From Pseudomonadota bacterium (GTDB taxonomy: Bacteria; Pseudomonadota; Alphaproteobacteria; Rhodobacterales; Rhodobacteraceae): a stretch of 17,566 bases of DNA. Positions 6,483 to 13,409 of this stretch are shown piece after piece. Below the pieces are notes generated by a model, which saw only the letters and a program-made list of their open reading frames with translations, was not told where the DNA came from and did not search any database. A program made the position numbers and the translations under genes. The stretch spans positions 1 to 17,566 of the forward strand of contig JAQCLA010000026.1 of the NCBI GenBank assembly GCA_027592105.1. The letters are read 5' to 3'. How positions within the stretch are numbered: position 1 is the stretch's first letter; the number at the start of each line of letters is the position of its first letter.

Positions 6483-7034
6483 TCACCGAAACGGCGCGCC
6501 GTGGCACCAGACAGTGAGGGAATGGCGTTCACCCACTGTCACCGGCGTGACGCGGTGCAGCACGAAAGCGGGAAATAGCGTGGCCACACCGCGTGCGCGG
6601 TCGGCCGCGATGATCCCCGCGCCGGGCATCACCTCCAGATCGCCACCGCGATAGGCGTCGGGTTCGGACAGCTGCACCACGATGGTCAGCTTACGTCGCT
6701 CGGCCAATCGCCCCTCGCCCACATCGGAATGCCAGCCGAAATGCCCTTCGCGCTCGGCACCATAGCGGGCCACCTGTGCGCTTTCGGCGAAATCGGTGAT
6801 ATCAAAATCGAAGACATCGCGGTTGGCCACACGGACGATTTCGATGATGCGATCCATGACCCAAGATGTCCCTTCGACATCATCGAGCCAGACCAGATCG
6901 GCCCGACGCAGGTTATGGTCGCGGGCTTGGCGTACAAGGCCCGCATCGCGGCTGGGGGTGGTGGCGATTGTATCGAGAAGGCGCGCGCAATCGGCACCGG
7001 AAAAGGCGTCGCTCACGGACTGAACGGCGATCAT
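6483..7034 (-). CDS. 2-oxoglutarate/Fe(II)-dependent oxygenase
   Basis: A 183-residue double-stranded beta-helix oxygenase. The iron-binding HxD is HSD at residues 102-104 (in FGWHSDVGEG), the distal histidine is His160 (VLHRVTPV), and Arg170 (GERHSL) is correctly placed to bind the 2-oxoglutarate C5 carboxylate. The complete facial triad suggests an active enzyme. Sequence style is that of the PKHD/prolyl-4-hydroxylase-like Fe2OG family (PF13640 type). The protein is shorter than PiuC-type members (about 225), and the substrate is unknown. The start at 7034 is chosen because GGAG lies 8 bases upstream; an in-frame GTG at 7058 lies upstream of that ribosome-binding site. It stands 98 bases after the photolyase gene on the same strand, with a possible own promoter. 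Confidence 0.85.
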   Translation of the reverse strand: MIAVQSVSDAFSGADCARLLDTIATTPSRDAGLVRQARDHNLRRADLVWLDDVEGTSWVMDRIIEIVRVANRDVFDFDITDFAESAQVARYGAEREGHFGWHSDVGEGRLAERRKLTIVVQLSEPDAYRGGDLEVMPGAGIIAADRARGVATLFPAFVLHRVTPVTVGERHSLTVWCHGAPFR

Positions 7035-7097
7035 ATCTGTCACTCCAGAAAACAGCACGCGCGCCGCGGTTCAATGTCGGTCGCCCTGCCCAGTGCT

Positions 7098-7126
7098 CAG
7101 ATGGGCCGCTTTGCTGCTTGCGTCAA
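7098..7126 (-). promoter_or_regulatory. Weak putative promoter before the 2OG-oxygenase gene
   Basis: A good TTGACG -35 (7126-7121 on the minus strand) is followed after 17 bases by CATCTG (7103-7098), a poor -10. The 98-base gap between photolyase stop and oxygenase start leaves room for separate initiation, but read-through from the photolyase gene is equally possible. Confidence 0.25.
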
Positions 7127-7132
7127 GCCAAG

Positions 7133-8662
7133 CTAGACGCGATCCCCGCGTTCAAGGCGCGCCAAAAAGGCATCGGCGCTGTCCAACGTCGCCTGCCGCT
7201 TGTCATCGGACATCTTCATCCAAGTGCGATACATCTGCGCCATGCGCGGGTTGCGGCCAAAGCGATCGCGGTGACGATGCAGAAAGGCCCAATAGAGGTA
7301 GTTGAAAGGACAGGCTTTCTCGCCTGTCTTTTCCCCGATCTCATAGGCGCAGTGCTTGCAATGATCCGACATCTTGTTGATGTAGTTGCCGCCCGAAACA
7401 TAGGGCTTGGACCCGACGATGCCGCCATCGGCGAATTGGCTCATCCCGATGACATTTGGGGCCTCGACCCATTCATAGGCATCGGCATAGACGGCCAGAT
7501 ACCATTCGTGCACCTGATAAGGGTCGATCCCCGCCAGAAGGGCGAAATTGCCCGTCACCATCAGGCGTTGGATATGGTGGGCATAGGCCTCATCCCGCGT
7601 CTGCTCAACGGCGCGCGACATGCAGCGCATCTTGGTATCGCCCGTCCAATAGAAGCCGGGCAAGTCGCGGTCATGGCCCAGCGTGTTCATGCGGGTGTAA
7701 TCGGGGCCTTGGCGGAAATAGATGCCGCGCATGAATTCGCGCCAGCCGATGATCTGGCGGATGAAGCCCTCGACCGCGTTCAGCGGTGCGTGGCCCGCGT
7801 GATGGGCGGCTGCGGCGGCCTCGCAAATCTCGCGCCAGCCCAAAAGGCCCGCGTTGAGGTACATCGAGATGACGGAGTGATAGAGGAAGCGGTTGCCATC
7901 CAACATCGCATCCTGAAAATCCCCGAAACGCGGCAGGGCATGCGCGATGAAATGATCGAGTGCCTTCTTCGCGCCCGCCCGGTCGGTGGCGAACCAGAAA
8001 GGGTGCAGCGTGCCGAAGTTGCCCGAAAAGCGGGTTTCGACCAGCGCCAGAACCTCTGCGGTCACGGCGTCGGGCTCAAACCGCAGCGGCCCGTCGAAAG
8101 CAATCTCTCCCGGCGCGGGTTTGCGGTTGTCGTGGTCGTAGTTCCATTTACCGCCCGCGGGTTGATCGCCCTCCATCAACAGGCCCGTCTTGCGGCGCAT
8201 CTCGCGGTAGAACCATTCCATGCGGAGTTCCTTGCGCCCTTCGGCCCATTGGTCGAATTCGGCATGGCTGCACAAAAAGCGGTCGTCGGGAAACTGGTGG
8301 ACGGGGATGGGGCAGTCTTCCAGCGCCGCGATCAGGCGAAACTCGCCGGGTTCGGTCGCCAGAACCTCGGTCGCGCCCGTCTCCGCCGCGCGGCGGATCA
8401 GTTCGCCGGGGATGGTGTGGGTGTTCTCCGGATCATCAAGCCGCGTGTAGGCCACGCGCCAGCCCTGCCCCTCTAGCTGGGTGGCGAATTTGCGCATGGC
8501 GGCAAAGAGAAAGGCGATCTTCTTGGGATGGTGGGGGACATAGGACGCCTCGCCCAGCACTTCGGCCATAACGATGGTGTCGCGCGCCGAATCGCCTTCG
8601 CGCAGCGCGGATAGATCATCGGAGAGCTGGTCGCCCAAGATCAGGATCAAGCGCCCTACCAT
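7133..8662 (-). CDS. phrB: Iron-sulfur bacterial cryptochrome/photolyase (FeS-BCP, PhrB/CryB type)
   Basis: A 509-residue flavoprotein of the FeS-BCP clade, whose Agrobacterium PhrB member repairs (6-4) photoproducts with light and whose Rhodobacter CryB member acts in light signalling. The four cluster cysteines are Cys347 (MRCMSR), Cys435 and Cys438 (DHCKHC) and Cys451 (KACPFNYLYW); each lies three positions before the PhrB cysteines I recall (350, 438, 441, 454). His363 corresponds to the essential PhrB His366. The N-terminal part (RLILILGDQLS) is the antenna domain, and the C-terminal half binds FAD. The ATG at 8662 overlaps the SDR stop by 7 bases, implying translational coupling. Whether it repairs DNA, signals, or both cannot be decided from sequence alone. 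Confidence 0.93.
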   Translation of the reverse strand: MVGRLILILGDQLSDDLSALREGDSARDTIVMAEVLGEASYVPHHPKKIAFLFAAMRKFATQLEGQGWRVAYTRLDDPENTHTIPGELIRRAAETGATEVLATEPGEFRLIAALEDCPIPVHQFPDDRFLCSHAEFDQWAEGRKELRMEWFYREMRRKTGLLMEGDQPAGGKWNYDHDNRKPAPGEIAFDGPLRFEPDAVTAEVLALVETRFSGNFGTLHPFWFATDRAGAKKALDHFIAHALPRFGDFQDAMLDGNRFLYHSVISMYLNAGLLGWREICEAAAAAHHAGHAPLNAVEGFIRQIIGWREFMRGIYFRQGPDYTRMNTLGHDRDLPGFYWTGDTKMRCMSRAVEQTRDEAYAHHIQRLMVTGNFALLAGIDPYQVHEWYLAVYADAYEWVEAPNVIGMSQFADGGIVGSKPYVSGGNYINKMSDHCKHCAYEIGEKTGEKACPFNYLYWAFLHRHRDRFGRNPRMAQMYRTWMKMSDDKRQATLDSADAFLARLERGDRV

Positions 8663-9321
8663 GGCAATTCCTGCCCGGCATAATCGTAGAACCCGCCAGA
8701 TTGCGCAGGCGCCAGCCCCGCCATCACGTCGCACAGCGCGCGCGCGGCCTCGGCTGGCGGCATCTTGCCATGGCTTGGGTCATAATTTTCGGTGAAAGGC
8801 GTGGCGACCGTGCCGGGATGAAGCGCCGCGATCACCGCCTCGCGGTGGCTGCGCCCAATCTCGATCGCCGTGCCATGCACGATCTGGTTCAGCGCGGCCT
8901 TTGACGCGCGATAGGAATACCAGCCACCCAAGCGGTTGTCCCCGATCGAGCCCACCTTGGCCGTCAGAACCCCCGTGACCGAGCGCCCCTTGCGCGGCAG
9001 AAGGCGTGGCAGATGGGTCAGGATTTGCGCCACACCGATGGTGTTGACGGCAAAGACCTGCGCCATGGCCACCGGGTCGATCTGGGCCAGTTGCTTTTCG
9101 GGCGCGCCACCCCCGGGCGCAAGAATGCCCACTGCGACGAAAACCGCATCAAACGGCCCCGTCAGCGCGCCCATCACCCGCGCCACGCTGGCCGGATCGG
9201 TCACATCCAAACCGTCCGCGGCCCGCGAAAGCCCCGTCACCATGGCGCCGCGCGCCTGCCATTCTTCGGCCACCGCGCGGCCAATGCCGCTAGATGCCCC
9301 GATCACCAATGCCTGTTCCAT
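8656..9321 (-). CDS. Short-chain dehydrogenase/reductase
   Basis: A 221-residue classical-type SDR. The cofactor motif GASSGIG is at residues 8-14, Asn93 lies in VNTIG, and the catalytic Ser125 and YxxxK (Tyr137-Lys141) are in place, so it should be an active NAD(P)-dependent oxidoreductase. The substrate is unknown. The ATG at 9321 fits the fold start (MEQALVIGASSGIG), but there is no Shine-Dalgarno ahead of it. A TTGACC -35 and a weak -10 place the transcript start next to the ATG, so this may be a leaderless message. The stop overlaps the start of the FeS-photolyase gene by 7 bases, so the two form a tight two-gene operon. Why an SDR is tied to this photolyase is not evident. Confidence 0.9.
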   Translation of the reverse strand: MEQALVIGASSGIGRAVAEEWQARGAMVTGLSRAADGLDVTDPASVARVMGALTGPFDAVFVAVGILAPGGGAPEKQLAQIDPVAMAQVFAVNTIGVAQILTHLPRLLPRKGRSVTGVLTAKVGSIGDNRLGGWYSYRASKAALNQIVHGTAIEIGRSHREAVIAALHPGTVATPFTENYDPSHGKMPPAEAARALCDVMAGLAPAQSGGFYDYAGQELPW

Positions 9322-9328
9322 GAGGGTG

Positions 9329-9356
9329 CAGCTATGACGCGCAAGGGATCGGTCAA
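9329..9356 (-). promoter_or_regulatory. Putative promoter of the SDR-photolyase operon
   Basis: TTGACC (9356-9351 on the minus strand) is a good -35. After 16 bases comes TAGCTG (9334-9329), a weak -10. The predicted start at about 9322 is adjacent to the SDR ATG at 9321. It stands back to back with the leucine-leader promoter without overlap. Confidence 0.35.
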
Positions 9357-9376
9357 TGGCACTGACCCGAAAGGGG

Positions 9377-9405
9377 GTTTTCAAAGCCGCAAGGATCGGT
9401 ATTTT
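9377..9405 (+). promoter_or_regulatory. Putative promoter of the leuA leader transcript
   Basis: TATTTT (9400-9405) is a good -10. GTTTTC (9377-9382, 17-base spacing) or TTTTCA (9378-9383, 16-base spacing) is a weak -35. Counting 7 bases from the -10 places the start at 9412-9413, at the A of the leader-peptide ATG. The nearest AAGGA ends 17 bases before that ATG and is too far to act as its Shine-Dalgarno. Confidence 0.45.
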
Positions 9406-9412
9406 CACCATC

Positions 9413-9499
9413 ATGATCACGCAGGCCCATATCACGACCCTTGCCGCGCCCAGCGCGCGGTTGTCGTTGCTTGGCCTGCTGCTTCTTAGCCGCCTCTGA
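9413..9499 (+). CDS. leuL: Leucine-rich leader peptide upstream of leuA
   Basis: A 28-codon reading frame starting MITQAHITT and ending RLSLLGLLLLSRL before TGA. Nine of the 28 codons are leucine, eight of them within the last twelve positions (17-28). This is the classical signature of a translated attenuation leader that senses charged tRNA-Leu, and the next gene is leuA, the first committed enzyme of leucine synthesis. The last codons and the stop overlap the 5' arm of a 10-bp hairpin (9493-9528). There is no proper Shine-Dalgarno, and the predicted transcript begins at the ATG, as I recall for Sinorhizobium trpL. The peptide itself probably has no catalytic role. The name leuL is by analogy. 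Confidence 0.8.
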   Translation: MITQAHITTLAAPSARLSLLGLLLLSRL

Positions 9500-9542
9500 G
9501 CGTGCCATTCGGCGCGACCGCTCAGAGGAGGGATAGCGCCGA
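9493..9542 (+). promoter_or_regulatory. leuA attenuator: two mutually exclusive hairpins
   Basis: Hairpin A pairs CCTCTGAGCG (9493-9502) with CGCTCAGAGG (9519-9528), a perfect 10-bp stem with a 16-base loop. Hairpin B pairs TCGGCGC (9509-9515, in the loop of A) with GCGCCGA (9536-9542), a 7-bp stem whose loop contains the 3' arm of A. A and B therefore compete. A ribosome stalled on the leucine run would cover the 5' arm of A and allow B. There is no T-run after either stem, so the output may be Rho-dependent termination or a translational effect rather than intrinsic termination. Confidence 0.65.
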
Positions 9543-9588
9543 TCACCCCCCAAACAGGCAGATGCCCCTAGGCTAAGGACCAACCGCT

Positions 9589-11154
9589 ATGACCACCGAA
9601 AAAAACCGCGTCTTGATTTTCGACACCACGCTGCGCGACGGCGAGCAATCGCCCGGCGCCACGATGAGCCATGATGAAAAGCTGGAGATTGCCAGCCTTT
9701 TGGACGAGATGGGCGTCGATATCATCGAAGCGGGCTTTCCCATCGCCTCGGAAGGGGATTTCGCCGCTGTCTCCGAGATCGCCAAGCAGACGCGCAATGC
9801 CACGATCTGTGGGCTGGCGCGCGCGAGCTTCAAGGATATCGACCGCTGCTGGGAGGCGGTGCGCCACGCTAAATCCCCGCGTATCCATACCTTCATCGGC
9901 ACCTCGCCTATGCACCGGGCCATTCCCAATCTGACGATGGACGAGATGGCCGAGCGCATCCACGACACCGTCAGCCATGCGCGCAACCTGTGCGATAATA
10001 TCCAGTGGTCGCCGATGGATGCGACGCGGACCGAGTGGGATTACTTGGCCCGTGTGGTCGAGATCGCAATCAAGGCGGGTGCCAGCACCATCAACATCCC
10101 CGACACGGTGGGCTATACCGCGCCGGTGGAAAGTGCCGATCTTATCCGCCGCTTGATTGCCGAAGTGCCCGGTGCCGAAGATGTGATCTTCGCCACCCAT
10201 TGCCACAACGATCTGGGCATGGCGACGGCCAATGCGCTGGCCGCGGTCGCCGGCGGCGCGCGCCAGATCGAATGCACGATCAATGGCTTGGGTGAGCGCG
10301 CAGGCAACACCGCGTTGGAAGAAGTGGTGATGGCACTCAAAGTGCGCCATGACATCATGCCCTACACCACGGGCATCGACACCACCAAGATCATGCATAT
10401 CTCGCGCAGGGTCTCGACCGTGTCGGGCTTTGCGGTGCAGCCCAACAAAGCCATCGTGGGCAAGAACGCCTTTGCGCATGAAAGCGGCATCCATCAGGAC
10501 GGGATGCTGAAATCGGCCGATACCTTCGAGATCATGCGCCCCGAAGATGTTGGGCTGGCGGGCACCTCGCTGCCCTTGGGCAAACATTCGGGCCGCGCGG
10601 CATTGCGCGCCAAGCTCAAAGACCTGGGCTTCGATATGATCGACAACCAGCTCAACGATCTGTTCGTGCGCTTCAAGGCGCTGGCCGACCGCAAAAAAGA
10701 AGTCTTTGACGATGACCTAATCGCGCTGGTCACCGATGCGGCGGCGGCAGGCACCAAGGATCATCTAGAGTTGAAATTCCTGCGCGTGATCTGCGGCACC
10801 GAGGCACCGCAATCGGCCGACATCACCCTGCGGGTGGGCGAGAAAGACGCCCAAGCCACAGCACAAGGCGATGGGCCGGTCGATGCGGCCTTCAACGCGG
10901 TCAAGGCGCTTTATCCCAACGAGGCGGTTTTGCAGCTTTATCAGGTCAACGCAGTCACCGAAGGGATGGATGCGCAGGCCACCGTTACTGTCCGCGTTGA
11001 AGAGGGCGGGCGCATCACGACGGGTCAAGCCGCCGACACCGATACGATCGTGGCCAGCGTGAAAGCCTATGTAAACGCGCTCAACCGCTTGATCGTGCGG
11101 CGTGAAAAGCTGGGCTCGGACCGCAAGGAAGTCTCTTACAAGGACGCGGGCTAA
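9589..11154 (+). CDS. leuA: 2-isopropylmalate synthase
   Basis: A 521-residue enzyme that condenses acetyl-CoA with 2-oxoisovalerate, the first committed step of leucine synthesis. The catalytic TIM barrel shows DTTLRDGEQSPG (residues 12-23, with Arg16 and the metal ligand Asp17), ATHCHNDLG (202-210, metal ligands His204 and His206) and INGLGERAGN (231-240). HESGIHQDG follows in the linker domain, and the C-terminal stretch from about 390 is the LeuA dimer domain that binds leucine for feedback inhibition. Length is normal for the bacterial 500-520-residue type. AAGGA (9575-9579) lies 9 bases before the ATG. Expression is probably controlled by the leucine-rich leader peptide immediately upstream, giving both genetic and allosteric leucine control. 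Confidence 0.97.
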   Translation: MTTEKNRVLIFDTTLRDGEQSPGATMSHDEKLEIASLLDEMGVDIIEAGFPIASEGDFAAVSEIAKQTRNATICGLARASFKDIDRCWEAVRHAKSPRIHTFIGTSPMHRAIPNLTMDEMAERIHDTVSHARNLCDNIQWSPMDATRTEWDYLARVVEIAIKAGASTINIPDTVGYTAPVESADLIRRLIAEVPGAEDVIFATHCHNDLGMATANALAAVAGGARQIECTINGLGERAGNTALEEVVMALKVRHDIMPYTTGIDTTKIMHISRRVSTVSGFAVQPNKAIVGKNAFAHESGIHQDGMLKSADTFEIMRPEDVGLAGTSLPLGKHSGRAALRAKLKDLGFDMIDNQLNDLFVRFKALADRKKEVFDDDLIALVTDAAAAGTKDHLELKFLRVICGTEAPQSADITLRVGEKDAQATAQGDGPVDAAFNAVKALYPNEAVLQLYQVNAVTEGMDAQATVTVRVEEGGRITTGQAADTDTIVASVKAYVNALNRLIVRREKLGSDRKEVSYKDAG

Positions 11155-11214
11155 GGGCGGACGGCGAAAAGCTGGCGTTTTCCAACCGGAAAGCGCAAGA
11201 ATTCCGGCCCATTT

Positions 11215-11240
11215 ACCAGCGAAAATGCGCTGGTGCGTTT
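11215..11240 (+). terminator. Weak candidate terminator after leuA
   Basis: A perfect 7-bp stem ACCAGCG/CGCTGGT closes a 6-base loop (11215-11234) and is followed by GCGTTT. The T-run is short and slightly displaced. It lies 60 bases after the leuA stop and before the putative mreB promoter, which suits a leuA 3' end, but read-through into the mre genes cannot be excluded. Confidence 0.4.
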
Positions 11241-11252
11241 CTGATCGAGGCC

Positions 11253-11282
11253 TTTACGCGGCTTGCCGCCAAGGCCTATATA
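11253..11282 (+). promoter_or_regulatory. Putative promoter of the mreBCD-mrdA-rodA operon
   Basis: TTTACG (11253-11258), an 18-base spacer and TATATA (11277-11282) form the best sigma-70-like match in the leuA-mreB gap; CTATAT one base earlier gives a 17-base spacer. Initiation near 11289 would yield a leader of about 73 bases that begins exactly at the first stem of the competing-hairpin region. Confidence 0.5.
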
Positions 11283-11290
11283 CAAACCTC

Positions 11291-11356
11291 AGGGGCATGG
11301 CCGAGTCTCTTTCCGGGACGCGGGTCATGCCCTTTTGAAATCGCGCAAAGGGCATG
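11291..11356 (+). promoter_or_regulatory. Competing hairpins in the mreB 5' leader, candidate RNA switch
   Basis: Hairpin 1 pairs GGGCATGGCC (11293-11302) with GGTCATGCCC (11323-11332), one G-U included. It extends by two pairs to 11291/11334 and runs into a TTTT tract (11333-11336). Hairpin 2 pairs CATGCCCTTT (11326-11335) with AAAGGGCATG (11347-11356), a perfect 10-bp stem with an 11-base loop. The 3' arm of hairpin 2 contains AAAGGG, the only Shine-Dalgarno for mreB. Both hairpins use 11326-11335, so they exclude each other: hairpin 1 frees the ribosome-binding site, hairpin 2 hides it. The pairing is directly visible; a regulatory role is inferred. Confidence 0.55.
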
Positions 11357-11361
11357 TGCAG

Positions 11362-12399
11362 ATGGCAATGTGGGGCAATCTTTTCTCGTCGGATATGGCG
11401 ATCGACCTCGGCACGGCCAATACGCTGGTCTATGTCAAAGGCCGTGGCATCATCCTCAATGAACCCTCGGTCGTGGCCTATCAGGTCAAGGATGGGGTGA
11501 AAAAAGCCTTGGCCTTTGGCGAAGATGCCAAGCTGATGCTGGGCCGCACGCCGGGTTCGATCCAAGCGATCCGCCCAATGCGCGACGGCGTCATCGCAGA
11601 TTTCGATGTGGCCGAAGAAATGATCAAGCATTTCATCCGCAAGGTTCACAAGCGCACCACATTCACCAAGCCCAAGATCATCGTTTGCGTGCCCCATGGC
11701 GCAACGCCGGTGGAAAAACGCGCGATCCGGCAATCGGTGCTGGGTGCCGGCGCGCGCAAGGCGGGGCTGATCGCCGAACCCATCGCAGCCGCCATCGGTG
11801 CGGGCATGCCGATCACCGACCCCACGGGCTCCATGGTCGTCGATATCGGCGGTGGCACGACCGAGGTGGCTGTGCTGTCTTTGGCCGATATCGTTTATGC
11901 GCGCTCGGTCCGGGTGGGTGGCGACCGGATGGACGAGGCGATCATCAGCTATCTGCGGCGCAATCAGAACCTGCTGATCGGTGAAGCAACCGCCGAGCGG
12001 ATCAAGACATCCATCGGCACGGCACGCATGCCCGATGACGGGCGCGGTGCCTCCATGCGCATCCGTGGGCGCGACCTGCTCAATGGTGTGCCCAAGGAAA
12101 TCGAGATCAGCCAAGCCCAAGTCGCCGAGGCGCTGGCCGAACCCGTGCAACAGATCGTCGAGGCGGTGATGGGCGCGCTTGAAGCAACCCCGCCCGATCT
12201 GGCCGCTGATATCGTCGATCGTGGTGTGATGCTGACGGGGGGTGGCGCGCTTCTAGGCGATCTCGACATCGCGCTGCGCGAACAGACCGGCCTGGCCATT
12301 TCGGTCGCTGACGAGTGCTTGAATTGTGTTGCCGTCGGGACCGGCAAGGCGCTGGAGTATGAAAAACTCCTGCGTCATGCGATCGATTACGACAGTTGA
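11362..12399 (+). CDS. mreB: Rod-shape-determining actin homologue MreB
   Basis: A 345-residue bacterial actin that polymerises under the inner membrane and guides the elongasome (MreC, MreD, PBP2, RodA). The nucleotide-binding signatures are complete: DLGTANT (15-21), DIGGGTTE (161-168) and LTGGGALL (291-298). The N-terminus MAMWGNLFSSD carries Trp, Leu and Phe, consistent with the usual membrane-binding end. The ATG at 11362 has AAAGGG 9 bases upstream and gives the normal length of about 345; a frame extension upstream to 11263 runs through the leader hairpins and is not used. It is first in an operon with mreC 44 bases downstream. The ribosome-binding site lies inside a potential hairpin, see the leader entry. 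Confidence 0.97.
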   Translation: MAMWGNLFSSDMAIDLGTANTLVYVKGRGIILNEPSVVAYQVKDGVKKALAFGEDAKLMLGRTPGSIQAIRPMRDGVIADFDVAEEMIKHFIRKVHKRTTFTKPKIIVCVPHGATPVEKRAIRQSVLGAGARKAGLIAEPIAAAIGAGMPITDPTGSMVVDIGGGTTEVAVLSLADIVYARSVRVGGDRMDEAIISYLRRNQNLLIGEATAERIKTSIGTARMPDDGRGASMRIRGRDLLNGVPKEIEISQAQVAEALAEPVQQIVEAVMGALEATPPDLAADIVDRGVMLTGGGALLGDLDIALREQTGLAISVADECLNCVAVGTGKALEYEKLLRHAIDYDS

Positions 12400-12443
12400 G
12401 CCCCTCTGACGCCGCCTGACGCGCGCCGCACCGAAGGAGCGAG

Positions 12444-13409
12444 ATGGCACGAGAGCCCAATGATCAGGCCTATGCCCGCCCCGTCCGGCGATTGCTGGTG
12501 ACGGTGCTGATTCTTGCGCTGATCGCGTTGGTGCTGGTGTGGCGTATCGACAATCCCCGCATCGAACGCATGCGCGCGGCGATCATCGACCGCGTCGTGC
12601 CGAATATGGAATGGGCGATGGCGCCCGTGACGGGTTTGGCACGCATGGTGGATGGGTTCCAAAGCTATGCCCGGCTTTACGAGCAAAACGAGGAGTTGCG
12701 CCGCGAATTGCAGCAAATGCGTTCGTGGCGCGAGGCGGCGCTGCAATTGGAACAAGAAAACGCGCGCCTGCTCGACCTCAACCGGGTGCGGCTTGATCCA
12801 GAGCTGACTTTTGTCACCGGGATCGTGATGGCCGATGCCGGCAGCCCCTTTCGCCGTTCGGTCTTGATCAATGTCGGTGCGCGCGACGGTATTCTTGATG
12901 GCTGGGCGACGATGGACGGTCTGGGCGTTGTCGGGCGCATTTCGGGCGTGGGCGAAGGCACCAGCCGGGTATTGCTGTTGACCGATAATAACAGCCGCAT
13001 CCCCGTGACAATCCAGCCATCCGGGCAGCAAGCGCTCTTGATGGGCGATAACTCGCCCGCCCCGGTGCTTGATTTCATCGAAGCCCCCGAGGATATCGCC
13101 GCCGGGGACCGGATCGTCACCTCGGGCGATGACGGGATTTTCCCGCCCGGATTGCTGGTTGGGCAAGTCGTCGAGACAAATGATCGTATGTTACGCGCGC
13201 GGCTGGCCGCCGATATCGCGCGGCTGCGTTTCTTGCGCGTCATGCGTAGCCACCCCGGCACAACCTTGGGTGACCCCGGCATGCTGATCGGCCCGCCATG
13301 GCCCCCACCAGAGGGGTTCGTTTTGCCGCCCGGCGCCGCGCCGACCTTTCGTCCCGGCCAGCGACCAGTGACGCCACTTGGGCTCTCGCGTGAAGGCACG
13401 TTAGAGTGA
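12444..13409 (+). CDS. mreC: Rod-shape-determining protein MreC
   Basis: A 321-residue bitopic inner-membrane protein linking cytoplasmic MreB to periplasmic PBP2. It has a short cytoplasmic N-terminus, one transmembrane helix at about 17-33, a charged heptad-like coiled coil at about 72-112 (rich in Glu, Gln and Leu), and the double beta-barrel MreC domain from about 120 to 265, with FRRSVLINVGARDGI and LLLTDNNSRIPV as typical segments. The last 40 residues are rich in proline (PPWPPPEGF) and look like a flexible periplasmic tail. GAAGGAG lies 4 bases before the ATG. The stop overlaps the GTG start of mreD by 4 bases. Confidence 0.95.
   Translation: MAREPNDQAYARPVRRLLVTVLILALIALVLVWRIDNPRIERMRAAIIDRVVPNMEWAMAPVTGLARMVDGFQSYARLYEQNEELRRELQQMRSWREAALQLEQENARLLDLNRVRLDPELTFVTGIVMADAGSPFRRSVLINVGARDGILDGWATMDGLGVVGRISGVGEGTSRVLLLTDNNSRIPVTIQPSGQQALLMGDNSPAPVLDFIEAPEDIAAGDRIVTSGDDGIFPPGLLVGQVVETNDRMLRARLAADIARLRFLRVMRSHPGTTLGDPGMLIGPPWPPPEGFVLPPGAAPTFRPGQRPVTPLGLSREGTLE

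Noticed and set aside
6866..8476. A 536-codon plus-strand frame antisense to the photolyase gene
   Set aside because: The minus-strand photolyase has unmistakable cofactor motifs; the antisense frame has no recognisable domain and no ribosome-binding site.
9353..9508. A 51-codon minus-strand basic frame antisense to the leucine leader
   Set aside because: No ribosome-binding site or family similarity; the plus-strand leucine-rich frame and its hairpins explain the region better.
9562..9576. A four-codon frame (MPLG, stop) just before leuA, a possible second leader peptide
   Set aside because: It has no ribosome-binding site in range and no leucine bias, and its stop overlaps the leuA Shine-Dalgarno by chance.
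11263..11361. N-terminal extension of MreB to 11263
   Set aside because: The extension overlaps the putative promoter and leader hairpins, has no ribosome-binding site and would make MreB longer than the family.
11254..12150. A 298-codon minus-strand frame antisense to mreB
   Set aside because: Complement artefact; MreB nucleotide-binding motifs on the plus strand are complete.
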